DNA of 34,259 nt, taken from the NCBI GenBank assembly GCA_021795395.1, contig JAJYPN010000031.1:1-34259 (forward strand), read 5' to 3'. The notes beneath the pieces were generated by a model. The model ran no database searches, was not told the origin of the DNA, and saw only the letters and a program-made list of their open reading frames with translations. This DNA is from Pseudomonadota bacterium. GTDB lineage: Bacteria; Pseudomonadota; Gammaproteobacteria; Burkholderiales; Sulfuriferulaceae. Each line of letters starts with the position of its first letter. The first letter of the stretch is position 1. Of this stretch, positions 1-8,297 are shown piece after piece. The translations under genes were made by a program, and so were the position numbers.

Positions 1-519
1 GATCTGAAATTTCACGATATTCCTACTACCGTCAATCTGGCCTGCCGGGCAGCAACCGATCTGGGCGTCTGGATGATGAATGTCCACGCATTGGGCGGCA
101 GCGCGATGCTGGCGGCGGCTCGGGCGGCTACCGGCGATGCGGCGGACAGGCCGCTGCTGACGGCGGTCACTTTGCTGACCAGCATGGGCGAGAGTGAAAT
201 GCACGAACTCGGCCTGAACGGCACGCCGCAGGAAGCGGTAATGCGACTGGCGAGGCTGGCGCAGGACAACGGTCTGGATGGCGTGGTCTGTTCGGCGCAG
301 GAAGCCGCACAGATCAAAAACGATCTGGGGACATCGTTTCGTCTGGTCACTCCCGGTATACGTCCGGCATCGTCGGCTGCGGACGATCAGCACCGGATCA
401 TGACACCCGCTGCCGCGCGCGATGCCGGTGCGGATTTTCTGGTCATCGGCAGGCCGATCACCCATGCCGCCGATCCGATGCAGGCATTGCTGGCGATACG
501 CCAGGAATTATCGATTTAA
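1..519 (+). CDS. pyrF: Orotidine 5'-phosphate decarboxylase, 3' part
   Basis: This cytosolic enzyme converts OMP to UMP, the last step of pyrimidine synthesis. The window opens inside the gene. The first codons read [11 protein letters not shown], the family signature carrying the catalytic Asp-x-Lys-x-x-Asp residues. The last 172 residues follow, including the VTPGIRP phosphate-binding loop and the [12 protein letters not shown] strand near the C-terminus. About 60 N-terminal residues are missing, so the start codon lies upstream of the window. The TAA stop falls 30 bases before ugd. The family assignment is secure; only the 5' end is unseen. Confidence 0.95.
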   Translation, partial: DLKFHDIPTTVNLACRAATDLGVWMMNVHALGGSAMLAAARAATGDAADRPLLTAVTLLTSMGESEMHELGLNGTPQEAVMRLARLAQDNGLDGVVCSAQEAAQIKNDLGTSFRLVTPGIRPASSAADDQHRIMTPAAARDAGADFLVIGRPITHAADPMQALLAIRQELSI

Positions 520-549
520 TCAAGCGTCACGAATCCGTAGGAGAGAGTT

Positions 550-1872
550 ATGAAAATTACCGTGGTAGGCACGGGATATGTCGGGCTGGTAAGCGGCGCA
601 TGCCTGGCGGAAGTGGGCAATAATGTGATGTGTCTGGACCTCGACAGTCAAAAGATCGCTACGTTGAATCAGGGCGGCATTCCGATTTATGAACCGGGCC
701 TGGAAGATATGGTGAAACGAAATGTTGCCGCCGGACGCCTGCAGTTCACCACCGATATCGAAGCCGCGGTCACGCACGGTAAAATCCAGTTCATCGCCGT
801 TGGCACGCCGCCGGACGAAGACGGATCGGCCGATTTGCAATACGTCGTCGCCGCTGCGCGTAATATCGGCAAATACATGACCGAGTACACGCTGGTGGTC
901 AATAAATCCACCGTGCCGGTGGGTACTGCCGATAAAGTCGGCGCAGCCTTGCAGGAGGAACTGGATAAACGCGGTGTGGCGCTGGAATTCAATGTGGCGT
1001 CCAACCCGGAATTCCTGAAAGAAGGAGCGGCGGTCGAAGATTTCATGCGCCCGGACCGCATCATCGTCGGCAGCGACGATGAGCGCGCGACCGTCCTCAT
1101 GCGCAAACTGTATGCGCCGTTCCAGCGTAACCACGAACGGCTGATCACGATGGACGTACGCTCCGCCGAATTGACCAAATACGCCGCCAACGCGATGCTG
1201 GCGACGCGCATATCGTTTATGAACGAGCTTGCCATACTCGCCGAAAAGCTCGGTGCCGACATCGAGAACATACGCCACGGCATCGGTTCCGATTCGCGTA
1301 TCGGCTATCATTTTCTTTATTCGGGTTGCGGTTACGGCGGCTCGTGTTTTCCCAAGGATGTGCAGGCCTTGCGGCGCACGGCGGCGGAAAACGGCGTGCC
1401 CATGCGCGTCATCGACGCGGTGGAAGCCGCCAACGAAGCGCAGAAGCATTTGTTGCTGTCGAAGATCATCTCCCGCTTTGGCGCGGATCTGTCGGGAATG
1501 CGGTTTGCGTTGTGGGGACTGGCGTTCAAACCGAATACCGACGATATGCGCGAAGCGCCGAGCCGCGTGCTGATGGAAGGTTTGTGGCAGCGCGGCGCGC
1601 ATGTCGTCGCCTTCGATCCGGTTGCGAGGCATGAGACACGGCGGATTTACGGCGATCATCCCCAATTGACGCTGGTGACTAGCCCCGAAGCCGCCCTGGC
1701 TGGCGCGGACGCGCTGGCGATCGTGACGGAATGGAAAGTATTCCGCAGCCCCGATTTTAGCGTCATCTATTCCGCATTGAAACAACCCGTCATTTTCGAC
1801 GGCCGTAATCTGTACGAGCCGCAGCAAATGCGCGAACTCGGCTTCGAATATTTCGGCATAGGCCGTAAATGA
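550..1872 (+). CDS. ugd: UDP-glucose 6-dehydrogenase
   Basis: The enzyme oxidises UDP-glucose to UDP-glucuronate with two NAD+, feeding surface polysaccharide synthesis. At 440 residues it has normal family length. It starts with the Rossmann motif [11 protein letters not shown] at residues 5-15. The active-site cysteine is C266 in GGSCFPKD, followed by the C-terminal UDP-binding domain with [26 protein letters not shown]-like ribosome site at 540-547 precedes the ATG. The stop overlaps the next start as ATGA, which suggests translational coupling with the heptose kinase and a cell-envelope operon. A 435-codon frame on the opposite strand is only a shadow of this gene. Confidence 0.96.
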   Translation: MKITVVGTGYVGLVSGACLAEVGNNVMCLDLDSQKIATLNQGGIPIYEPGLEDMVKRNVAAGRLQFTTDIEAAVTHGKIQFIAVGTPPDEDGSADLQYVVAAARNIGKYMTEYTLVVNKSTVPVGTADKVGAALQEELDKRGVALEFNVASNPEFLKEGAAVEDFMRPDRIIVGSDDERATVLMRKLYAPFQRNHERLITMDVRSAELTKYAANAMLATRISFMNELAILAEKLGADIENIRHGIGSDSRIGYHFLYSGCGYGGSCFPKDVQALRRTAAENGVPMRVIDAVEAANEAQKHLLLSKIISRFGADLSGMRFALWGLAFKPNTDDMREAPSRVLMEGLWQRGAHVVAFDPVARHETRRIYGDHPQLTLVTSPEAALAGADALAIVTEWKVFRSPDFSVIYSALKQPVIFDGRNLYEPQQMRELGFEYFGIGRK

Positions 1873-2825
1873 ACAAGGTGCCGCCGTCGATTCCGCAACG
1901 TTTGTCGGCCGCCCGGATTCTGGTCGTAGGCGACGTCATGCTCGACCGATACTGGTTCGGCGATGTGGCGCGCATCTCGCCCGAAGCGCCGGTACCGGTG
2001 GTCAAGATCCATCGCCAGGAAGAGCGCTTGGGCGGAGCCGCCAACGTGGCGCGCAATACCGCCGCGCTGGGCGTTACCACTGCGCTGCTGTCGGTGGTGG
2101 GTCCCGACGAAGCGGGCAGCGCGGTGCAGCGCTTGCTGGAGAAATCCAGCATCGATGCGTATCTGCACAAAGACGCCGCATTGGACACCATCATCAAATT
2201 GCGCGTGATCGGACGGCAGCAGCAACTGTTGCGCATCGATTTCGAAGCGCCGCCGAGCGATAATGTGCTGACCGACAAGTTGATGCAATACCACAGTCTG
2301 CTGCCTGCTTACGATCTGGTCATACTGTCGGATTACGGCAAGGGCAGCCTGATCCATATCGAAGCCATGATCGCAGCGGCGAACGCACAACGCATCCCGG
2401 TACTGGTCGATCCCAAGGGCGACGATTACGCGCGCTATCGTCATGCCAGTGTCCTCACTCCCAATCTGGCTGAATTTCGCGCTGTCGCCGGCAGCTGGAA
2501 AACCGAAGAGGAACTCTGCGCGAAAGCGCAGGCCCTGCGCGCCAGCCTGGATTTGCAAGCCCTGTTGATCACCCGCAGCGAAGCCGGCATGACCTTGTTC
2601 AGCGAAACCGGCGTGCTGCATCAGCCGACTGTTGCACGCGAAGTGTACGACGTAAGCGGAGCAGGCGATACCGTCATCGCCACGCTGGGTGCGATGATGG
2701 CGACAAGCGAAAGCCTGGAAGCGGCCGTATCGTGGGCGAACCGCGCCGCAGGCATCGTCGTCGCCAAGCTCGGCACGGCCGTCGTATTGCCGGAGGAACT
2801 GTTTACGGAAGCGGTGAAGGGTTGA
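1869..2825 (+). CDS. hldA: D-glycero-beta-D-manno-heptose-7-phosphate kinase (stand-alone HldA)
   Basis: This PfkB/ribokinase-family kinase makes heptose 1,7-bisphosphate for the LPS inner core. The 318 residues cover only the kinase half of the two-domain HldE/RfaE. The adenylyltransferase half is absent, so a separate hldC (rfaE2) is expected elsewhere, as is known for other betaproteobacteria. Visible motifs are [12 protein letters not shown] near residues 19-30, the glycine-rich GGAANVARN, and the catalytic DVSGAGDT with D267. The start overlaps the ugd stop by four bases. No clear terminator follows; an inverted repeat AACGGT/ACCGTT near 2862-2876 is too weak to call. Confidence 0.93.
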   Translation: MNKVPPSIPQRLSAARILVVGDVMLDRYWFGDVARISPEAPVPVVKIHRQEERLGGAANVARNTAALGVTTALLSVVGPDEAGSAVQRLLEKSSIDAYLHKDAALDTIIKLRVIGRQQQLLRIDFEAPPSDNVLTDKLMQYHSLLPAYDLVILSDYGKGSLIHIEAMIAAANAQRIPVLVDPKGDDYARYRHASVLTPNLAEFRAVAGSWKTEEELCAKAQALRASLDLQALLITRSEAGMTLFSETGVLHQPTVAREVYDVSGAGDTVIATLGAMMATSESLEAAVSWANRAAGIVVAKLGTAVVLPEELFTEAVKG

Positions 2826-2918
2826 ATCGCTAGTCAACAATTCCATTGCATCGATAAATAACGGTTGGACCGTTGGAGCATATCATCATTGACCAGATGA
2901 ATCGGACTCGATAGATTT

Positions 2919-3383
2919 TTAATTCAACAATTTTTTAAGTATTAAATCGAGTTCGGAATCATTCATGATTGGCCCATCGTGGGATGCAATAAAGCCAGGA
3001 TAATTTGCATAATAACGACGTTCTTCCGGAGCGCTGATAATTGGCTTCCATGGGCCATCCGGTATGCCATGCATAGGAATGAGTTTAGCATGTACGTGAT
3101 CAATTCCATACCCCTCAAGAATCAATCCAACGCGAGCAACTGGTAACTTTTCTCTTAAAAGAACACTTACCTTACGAGCAACAGACATTAAATCGAACAA
3201 TTGCTGGTCATCAAGTTGTAATCCGTCACTCGGAATATGTTTCCGTGGAAATAGAACAGTAAAGCCACTGGTGTTGGGATATGGGGAGAGAACAGCAACG
3301 TAATTGGAGTCTTGCCATACGATATGGGATGAAATGCGAGCAAATGCAATGTCGCAAAATATACATGTCTGGGATTCATGCAT
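2919..3383 (-). CDS. HIT-family (histidine triad) protein
   Basis: HIT proteins are small nucleotide-binding hydrolases or transferases acting on dinucleoside polyphosphates and nucleoside phosphoramidates. The 154 residues begin MHESQTCIFCDIAFARISSH, the typical CxFC-DI opening, and carry PNTSGFTVLFPRKHIPS. The triad region is HVHAKLIPMH (H96, H98, K100, H105), so the usual third histidine is a lysine; I recall this HxHxK form from one HIT subfamily. The gene is more AT-rich than its neighbours and lies convergent to hldA. A decayed homologue lies at 8085-8258. The substrate cannot be predicted. Confidence 0.87.
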   Translation of the reverse strand: MHESQTCIFCDIAFARISSHIVWQDSNYVAVLSPYPNTSGFTVLFPRKHIPSDGLQLDDQQLFDLMSVARKVSVLLREKLPVARVGLILEGYGIDHVHAKLIPMHGIPDGPWKPIISAPEERRYYANYPGFIASHDGPIMNDSELDLILKKLLN

Positions 3384-3403
3384 GATAGTTCAAACGGTTG
3401 CTA

Positions 3404-3616
3404 TTAATTTTGCGAGGTTTTAGCAATTTCCATTAGATCGTAATAGATTGCTGATAATAGTGCAAGCGCGGTATTACGTAGAATATGGCAATAATATGAT
3501 GCGTAGGTACGATTGGTTTGTGCGGTTATCTCGAGTCTGTAAAAAATTTTGTGTAAATGCTCCGTAGAACCAAAAAGATGCTTAATCTTGACAGGATAGT
3601 TACTTATAGGCGACAT
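3404..3616 (-). CDS. Small hypothetical protein upstream of the HIT gene
   Basis: This 70-codon frame ends 20 bases before the HIT start and could be co-transcribed with it. The product is basic and aromatic-rich, mostly predicted helix, with no signal peptide or recognisable domain. An AGGA sits only a base or two upstream of the ATG, too close for a standard ribosome site. The region is AT-rich. It could be a real small accessory protein or a chance frame; I do not recognise it. Confidence 0.35.
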   Translation of the reverse strand: MSPISNYPVKIKHLFGSTEHLHKIFYRLEITAQTNRTYASYYCHILRNTALALLSAIYYDLMEIAKTSQN

Positions 3617-3662
3617 TCCTGTTTCTGGAATATATTTTTATTACGTTAGGCCACACAACAGA

Positions 3663-4052
3663 ATGCACTCTATGCCCCGAGAAATCGAAAGCCGGTTACA
3701 CATTGCCGAGGAGCGCCTGCGGTGTGCCATGCTTGCGTCGGACCTGCAAATACTGGATGAACTGATTTCTCCGGAACTTTTGTTCACGAATCATTTTGGT
3801 CAAATACTAGGCAAACAGGACGATCTTGCTTTGCACCAATCGGGAATGCTTAAATTTCACACTCTTGAACCTTCGGAAAGCCAGACGAAGATCCGTGAGA
3901 ATATGGCTATCGTTTCAGTGCGCATGAAAATATCCGGGCTCTACGATGGCAAGCCTTTTGCAGGGCATCTTCGATATACTCGCGTTTGGTGTCGATCGAA
4001 AAACAACGCTTTGCAAGTCGTGGCCGGACATAGCTCCGCGATTCAGGAATAG
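3663..4052 (+). CDS. NTF2/SnoaL-like (DUF4440) protein
   Basis: The 129 residues fit the cone-shaped alpha+beta NTF2-like fold. An N-terminal amphipathic helix (REIESRLHIAEERLRCAML) leads into LDELISPELLFTNHFGQ, then beta strands ending in GHLRYTRVWCR and LQVVAGHSS. This matches small DUF4440 proteins of about 120-130 residues. Members are ligand-binding or isomerase-like, and no function can be assigned here. The start may be ATG 3663 or ATG 3672. A second, divergent protein of the same fold follows 17 bases downstream, so the two may form a heteromer. Confidence 0.75.
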   Translation: MHSMPREIESRLHIAEERLRCAMLASDLQILDELISPELLFTNHFGQILGKQDDLALHQSGMLKFHTLEPSESQTKIRENMAIVSVRMKISGLYDGKPFAGHLRYTRVWCRSKNNALQVVAGHSSAIQE

Positions 4053-4069
4053 CGGCAGTATGAATCATC

Positions 4070-4504
4070 ATGGAATCGAAGCGTAAAACAATCGAGGGTT
4101 TGCTGGCTGTGCAGGAAGAACTTATTCGGCGTGAATTTCTCCTTCATCGGCCAGAGCATGCCACAACTCGCGAAGTATTCGAGTCGATGACTGCTGATGA
4201 TTTCTGGGAAACTGGCGCCTCGGGCAGACGGTATAGCCGAGACATCATAATCGATACAGTGATGAGACGCTACTCCGAGGAGGAGGCGGATTTATGGCGT
4301 GCAGAAGATTTTTACTGTCAAATGATTGCCCCCAGTCATTATCTGCTTACCTACACGTTGCACCAGGGAGAACGCATAACAAGGCGCGCGACTTTGTGGC
4401 GAGAAAAAAACGATCACTGGCTTGCTGTTTATCATCAAGGAACACTGGTGGAAAGGCCCGATGATAATGCAATGCCTAATTCACCATCCAACTGGGACGC
4501 ATAA
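4070..4504 (+). CDS. Second NTF2/SnoaL-like protein
   Basis: The 144-residue product again has an N-terminal helix (LLAVQEELIRREFLLH). A segment follows with FESMTADDFWETGASGRRYSRDIIIDTVMRRY, then beta strands containing YLLTYTLHQGERITRRATLWREKNDHWLAVYHQGT. The TADDFWE-x-GxSGRRYSR pattern is typical of DUF4440-like NTF2-fold proteins. It lies on the same strand just after the first copy and probably shares its transcript. Function is unknown. It is followed by a 165-base gap holding the promoter of the TacA/TacT-like pair. Confidence 0.72.
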   Translation: MESKRKTIEGLLAVQEELIRREFLLHRPEHATTREVFESMTADDFWETGASGRRYSRDIIIDTVMRRYSEEEADLWRAEDFYCQMIAPSHYLLTYTLHQGERITRRATLWREKNDHWLAVYHQGTLVERPDDNAMPNSPSNWDA

Positions 4505-4601
4505 TGGAAATGACCCAAAAATTAGTATCATTTAGCAAAGGGTAGCTTCTCTTTTTGTTATTGGGCGGTCTTGGTAATGGATCAATTTTTGTTCTGGTAT
4601 A

Positions 4602-4636
4602 GGTGTATTGACATTTGCTACACACCCGTCTAGAGT
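4602..4636 (+). promoter_or_regulatory. Promoter and candidate operator of the tacA/tacT-like operon
   Basis: A near-consensus sigma-70 promoter reads TTGACA at 4608-4613, a 17-base spacer, then TAGAGT at 4631-4636. The -35 is embedded in an inverted repeat GTGTA (4603-4607) and TACAC (4619-4623). A further GTGTA copy lies at 4650-4654. DUF1778 ribbon-helix-helix antitoxins autoregulate, so these repeats are plausible operator half-sites. That role is inference. Confidence 0.6.
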
Positions 4637-4669
4637 TTCGATCTCTGTTGTGTATTTAGGGGAATTCCC

Positions 4670-4939
4670 ATGCGCGATGCCGCCATCAATCTTCGGGCGA
4701 TGCCCGAACAACGAGACCTAATCGATCAGGCCGCGCAACTGCTCGGCAAGAGTCGCTCGGATTTCATGCTGGAAGCGGCCTGCGACAAGGCGCAGGCAGT
4801 GCTGCTCGATCAAGTCTTCTTCAACCTCGACGAGGCCAAGTTTCGCGAATTCACGGTCTTGCTGGATACGCCGCCCACGTCCAATCCGGGACTTGACCGC
4901 CTGATGGCTGTCAAGGCGCCGTGGCAGGCAGATGCATGA
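4670..4939 (+). CDS. DUF1778 antitoxin (TacA-like)
   Basis: This is an 89-residue antitoxin of the ribbon-helix-helix DUF1778 family, which neutralises a GNAT toxin and represses its own promoter. The N-terminal DNA-binding part AAINLRAMPEQRDLIDQAAQLLGKSRSDFMLEAA (split here by eye into strand, helix, turn, helix) is followed by a C-terminal toxin-wrapping tail with LDEAKFREFTVLLDTPP. An AGGGG ribosome site at 4658-4662 fixes the start. The stop overlaps the toxin start as ATGA. Confidence 0.88.
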   Translation: MRDAAINLRAMPEQRDLIDQAAQLLGKSRSDFMLEAACDKAQAVLLDQVFFNLDEAKFREFTVLLDTPPTSNPGLDRLMAVKAPWQADA

Positions 4940-5424
4940 ATCTGCAACCACCCGCGCCGCTTACCCAGCATCACAAGCTTGACACCTTCTACTGCGGAGA
5001 GCCCGTTCTCGATGATTGGCTCAAGCGCCGCGCATTGGCCAATCAGGTGAGCGGAGCCACCCGGACCTTCGTGGTGGCAAACAGCCAGCACACCGTGCAG
5101 GGCTATTATGCCCTGGCAGCCGGGGCTGTTGCTCATCAGGCCGCAACTCGCGCGATCCGCCACAATATGCCAGATCCGGTGCCGGTAATGGTGCTCGCGC
5201 GCTTGGCGGTTGATAAACGGGCGCAAGGCATCAAGCTGGGGGCCGCACTGCTTCAGGATGCGGTCGGACGCGCTGTGACCGTGTCGCAGAACGCCAGGGT
5301 GCGAGCCTTGCTGGTGCACGCCCTGAACGACCGTGCCCGACAGTTCTACGAACACTACGGTTTCCAGGCATCTCCCGCCCATCCGATGACTCTGATGCTG
5401 CGCTTGGCCGGCACGCGGTCCTGA
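4936..5424 (+). CDS. GNAT-family toxin (TacT-like aminoacyl-tRNA acetyltransferase)
   Basis: TacT toxins acetylate the amino group of charged tRNAs and block translation. I place the start at ATG 4936, inside the antitoxin stop, rather than the in-frame GTG 4921, because the product then begins MNLQPPAPLTQHHKLDTFYCGEP as in the family. Features seen are F-x-CGEPVLDDWLKRRA, ATRTFVVA, the acetyl-CoA loop (VLARLAVDKRAQGIKLGAAL around residues 90-109), and the C-terminal FYEHYGFQASP with the probable catalytic tyrosine. The 162-residue length is typical. The adjacent DUF1778 gene supports the toxin call. Confidence 0.88.
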   Translation: MNLQPPAPLTQHHKLDTFYCGEPVLDDWLKRRALANQVSGATRTFVVANSQHTVQGYYALAAGAVAHQAATRAIRHNMPDPVPVMVLARLAVDKRAQGIKLGAALLQDAVGRAVTVSQNARVRALLVHALNDRARQFYEHYGFQASPAHPMTLMLRLAGTRS

Positions 5425-5708
5425 TACCACAATGACTATCATCACCGTTCGCCAGCCATTCTGTCCAGTATTTGAGTCGATCTCGCTTCTGTTCAATTGC
5501 TATCGCCAGTTAGCCGCCAAGGAGAAAAAACAATAATGGATGTTGTGCTTGCGTTGTTTATCGCGGTTGGTGGTAACGAAATCGGGGTCTCACATTCCTG
5601 CAAATAGAAAACCCAATATTATTTTGCGTAATTGGATGGTTAACGACAGTTGCACTTTTGCCCTGGATACGTCTATATTTAAAACATTGATACCGAGCAA
5701 GGAAACCT
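5425..5708. other. Intergenic stretch after the tacT-like gene
   Basis: This 284-base stretch has no clear gene. One tiny frame, ATG 5536 to TAG 5607 (23 codons, starting MDVVLALFIAVGG), follows an AAGGAG at 5519-5524 but is too short to trust. A 66-codon frame starting at TTG 5540 lacks features of a real gene. No strong terminator hairpin was seen. The AAGGAA near 5699 is the ribosome site of the following gene. Confidence 0.4.
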
Positions 5709-6413
5709 ATGAGTCACGCAACCCGGTTGTTGCTAAATGATGCGGTATTGCTGGCAATATTTTTGCTGGCAGTTGATCCCGTGTTGGCGCAAGGTTCAAA
5801 TTCGGGAGAGGTGTCGGCTCAACAACGCGAGGCCATGCAGCAAGCGCAGTCCAGCGATGCAATGGATCAGCAATATCAGATCGATCAGCAATTGTTGCAA
5901 TTGGATAGGCAGAAATTGCGCGACGGAAAAGCCCAGGGCGCTGATGCGCAAACGCTGCATGCTCTCCAGCAAACAGTAGATGCCGCACAAGCGAAATTGA
6001 ATACCGACTTCGATCGGGTATCGAATTTGCATCAGAGTTCGCAATTCATGCAGCAGGAAGTGCTCGGATATCATTTGCTGCATGCGGCGGATCGGCGCAA
6101 GCGCTTGCAGCAGGAGCAAGCACAGCGTTTGGCGCAGGAAAAAGAGCATAAGGAAACGTTGCGCGAGCGTGAAGCGCAGAAACTTCAACAGCAAGCTTTA
6201 TTGGTGCAGCAACAACAGTTGCTGATTGCGCAGCAACAGAATTTGCTGGCGGCAGAGCAGCAAAATCAAAATCAGACCTATCTGAATGGCGGCTATTTGT
6301 ATTCGGATTTTAGCGGTTGGCCGATGGATGCGCCAGGATGGTGGCGCAGGCGTGGACATCCACGCATTTCTTCAGGCAAAAAGCCGTTGCCTAATCGGCC
6401 GAGCGCCAGATAG
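5709..6413 (+). CDS. Secreted Gln-rich coiled-coil protein
   Basis: The 234-residue protein has a hydrophobic signal segment (LLLNDAVLLAIFLLAVDPVLA, residues 7-27) with a likely cleavage after ALA-like VLA, so it should be periplasmic. Residues 35-200 are almost entirely helical and Gln/Ala/Leu/Glu-rich with heptad-like repeats (LQQEQAQRLAQEKEH, LLVQQQQLLIAQQQ). They are followed by a Tyr/Trp/Gly-rich tail and a basic C-terminus. AAGGAA precedes the ATG. I do not recognise a family; low-complexity composition makes homology calls unreliable. It might be a structural or envelope-associated protein. Confidence 0.7.
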   Translation: MSHATRLLLNDAVLLAIFLLAVDPVLAQGSNSGEVSAQQREAMQQAQSSDAMDQQYQIDQQLLQLDRQKLRDGKAQGADAQTLHALQQTVDAAQAKLNTDFDRVSNLHQSSQFMQQEVLGYHLLHAADRRKRLQQEQAQRLAQEKEHKETLREREAQKLQQQALLVQQQQLLIAQQQNLLAAEQQNQNQTYLNGGYLYSDFSGWPMDAPGWWRRRGHPRISSGKKPLPNRPSAR

Positions 6414-6535
6414 CAAAAAAAACATAACCGATTATGGCAAATCGGAAGAATAAGAAGGCATTACGATTTTTATAACGATCTGACGTCAGCAATCAACGAT
6501 GACACAAGCCTGATAAATCATATAGACTGGTTGAT

Positions 6536-7297
6536 ATGATAACGCATGCTTCTCTGTCCTATGCCACCCTGATACAGAATCCTTTGCTCTGGGGCATCGC
6601 CGGCGGCATCACTCTGGCAGCCTTTTATGTCCGTGCGGTGATCGGCTTTGGTTCGGGACTAATTTCGGTGGCTTTGCTGACGCTTGTTTTCCCCATAAAA
6701 GAAGTGGTACCCGTGGTGCTGCTGCTGGACTTGCTCGGTTCCATGCTACTGGGCGCTTACGATTTCAAGGAAATACGCTGGCCGGAATTGCGCTGGCTGG
6801 TTCCCAGCGTCGTGATCGGGCTGGCCATCGGCGCCTTTATTCTCGCGGATATCAATGATCAGAAGCTCACCCGTTTTCTTGGCGTGTTCATTCTCGCTTA
6901 CGTGGGTTACCAGCTAGCAATGAAACCCGAACGATTACCCCAGGCCGGATTGCCATGGGGCGTGCCGCTGGGGATTTTTGGTGGCCTGGTGGGCAGCTTA
7001 TATGGCGGAGGAGGGCCGCCTATCGTCGCTTACCTGCAAATGCGCCATCTCGACAAACGCGCTTTCCGCGCCACGTTTCAGGGTATTTCCCTTGCCGAGA
7101 GCCTTCTCCGGGCGTTTATGTATATAGCGCTCGCCCTGCTGACCCGGAAACTGATGGTGGTATTCCTCATGCTGATTCCGCCGCTGCTGCTTGGTCTGTG
7201 GACAGGTAATCGCTTGCATATGCGCATTAATCAACGAGCTTTTCTCATGGGGACCATCGCGGTCCTCGCCATGGTTGGCCTGAAATACCTTATCTGA
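6536..7297 (+). CDS. TSUP (TauE/SafE) family membrane permease
   Basis: This family moves sulfite, sulfonates or related organic anions across the inner membrane. The 253-residue protein is strongly hydrophobic with about seven to eight predicted membrane segments in two repeated halves. Each half has the family-type glycine-rich loop: FYVRAVIGFGSGLISVALL near residues 26-44 and GGLVGSLYGGGGPPIVAYLQM near residues 149-169. The second is the classic TSUP signature. It stands alone between unrelated genes, so the substrate cannot be inferred. No good ribosome site is seen before ATG 6536. Confidence 0.88.
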   Translation: MITHASLSYATLIQNPLLWGIAGGITLAAFYVRAVIGFGSGLISVALLTLVFPIKEVVPVVLLLDLLGSMLLGAYDFKEIRWPELRWLVPSVVIGLAIGAFILADINDQKLTRFLGVFILAYVGYQLAMKPERLPQAGLPWGVPLGIFGGLVGSLYGGGGPPIVAYLQMRHLDKRAFRATFQGISLAESLLRAFMYIALALLTRKLMVVFLMLIPPLLLGLWTGNRLHMRINQRAFLMGTIAVLAMVGLKYLI

Positions 7298-7467
7298 ACG
7301 AGGGGTTTGCCCCATGCAGGCCATGACCACCCTTTATAAAACCGATTGGGCAAACGTTTCCGCAACCGCTTCGGGTTCGGGGTAAGCACCTAAAATGATT
7401 ATCGGAGCCATGATACGTAAACTCGTTCATGTCGCTCATGGGTTCTCAAAACGGGGCTTAAAACATC

Positions 7468-7503
7468 TTGTTTCGACTTCCCAATTCATTTAATATTGTA
7501 CAA
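7468..7503 (+). promoter_or_regulatory. yefM-yoeB promoter with TGTACA operator
   Basis: A sigma-70-like promoter reads TTGTTT at 7468-7473, 17 bases, then TAATAT at 7491-7496. The perfect palindrome TTGTACAA lies at 7496-7503, touching the -10 box and the expected transcription start. TGTACA is the known core of YefM-YoeB operators, so autorepression by the antitoxin complex is the expected control. Only one core is obvious. The promoter lies inside the longest open frame and shows that translation does not begin at TTG 7468. Confidence 0.7.
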
Positions 7504-7524
7504 CTTATTGATCAGGTTAAAGCT

Positions 7525-7782
7525 ATGAAAGTCGTTACCTATAGTCATGCGCGTAATTCGCTAAAGTCCGTTCTGGATGATGTCGTTCAAGACGCGGACG
7601 TGACTATTATCAGTCGCCGCGATGCGGAAGGAGATGCCGTAGTGATGTCTCTGGATAGCTATAACAGCATCATGGAAACGCTGTATTTGACCAGTAGCCC
7701 GGCGAATGCTGCCGCCTTGGCCCGGGCGATTGCACAAGATAAAGCAGGGCTTGCTCAAGAACGTCAATTGTTAAACGATTAG
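7525..7782 (+). CDS. yefM: YefM/Phd-family antitoxin
   Basis: The 85-residue product begins [20 protein letters not shown], the classic N-terminal DNA-binding part of YefM, followed by [40 protein letters not shown]. That is a near-textbook antitoxin. The C-terminal tail ([19 protein letters not shown]) would wrap the toxin. I chose ATG 7525 because the 19 upstream in-frame codons cover the promoter and operator. It binds and neutralises the YoeB RNase made from the next gene and represses the operon. Confidence 0.93.
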   Translation: MKVVTYSHARNSLKSVLDDVVQDADVTIISRRDAEGDAVVMSLDSYNSIMETLYLTSSPANAAALARAIAQDKAGLAQERQLLND

Positions 7783-7789
7783 CCAAACG

Positions 7790-8062
7790 ATGAGGAGTAT
7801 TCGATTTGTGCCCGATGCATGGGATGCTTATCTGTATTGGTACGGGCAGGATAAGAAAACGCTTAAGCGGATTAATATCCTGATTACCTCCGCAGCGCGT
7901 GATCCGTACTCGGGTATCGGCAAGCCGGAACCGCTGCGCGGCGATTTATCCGGTTACTGGTCTCGACGGATAGACGATGAAAATCGTTTGGTGTACCGCG
8001 CAACCGAATCTGAGTTAGTGATTATTGCTTGCCGTTTTCATTATGATAGTGGTTCCTATTGA
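7790..8062 (+). CDS. yoeB: YoeB toxin, ribosome-dependent mRNA endonuclease
   Basis: The 90-residue toxin cleaves mRNA in the ribosomal A site. It matches E. coli YoeB closely, with AWDAYLYW near residues 10-17, [26 protein letters not shown] and ENRLVYR. All expected catalytic residues are present at +1 offset: E47, R66, H84 and Y85 (E46, R65, H83, Y84 in E. coli). It starts seven bases after the yefM stop with a GAGGAGT-like site overlapping the ATG region. The toxin looks intact and is paired with a complete antitoxin. Confidence 0.94.
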   Translation: MRSIRFVPDAWDAYLYWYGQDKKTLKRINILITSAARDPYSGIGKPEPLRGDLSGYWSRRIDDENRLVYRATESELVIIACRFHYDSGSY

Positions 8063-8084
8063 AAATCCGGATTGATATGATAGT

Positions 8085-8258
8085 CATCCAATTGCAATCC
8101 GTCGCTCGGTATAAGCGTTCTTGGAAAAACTACAGTCAAGCCGGCAGTGTTTGGATAAGGCGTGAAAACAGCTAATACTCATAGTCTTGGCAAACAATGC
8201 GGGAGGAGATTTTCGCGGTTGCGATGTCGTAAAATATGTAATTATCCGATTCATGTAT
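8085..8258 (-). pseudogene. Decayed HIT-family gene fragment
   Basis: Reading the minus strand from 8258 gives xHESDNYIFYDIATAKISS, RIVCQDYEY, a TAG stop, and after a frame change AVFTPYPNTAGLTVVF and PRTLIPSDGLQLDD. This lines up residue by residue with the first 58 residues of the intact HIT protein at 2919-3383. Lesions are an ATA in place of the start ATG, C-to-Y in the FCDI motif, an in-frame stop, a frameshift, and loss of everything after the LDD segment, including the His triad. It sits just downstream of the frameshifted GNAT gene on the same strand. Confidence 0.85.
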
Positions 8259-8297
8259 CCTGTTCTCCTGGTAATCAAGAATTTTATTACGAAGAAA

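Noticed and set aside
520-1827. 435-codon open frame on the minus strand
   Set aside because: It is antisense to ugd, whose motifs are complete; the His/Arg/Gln-rich translation has no domain.
5536-5607. 23-codon frame with a nearby AAGGAG
   Set aside because: Too short and the spacing (11 bases) is long; no support beyond the ribosome-like site.
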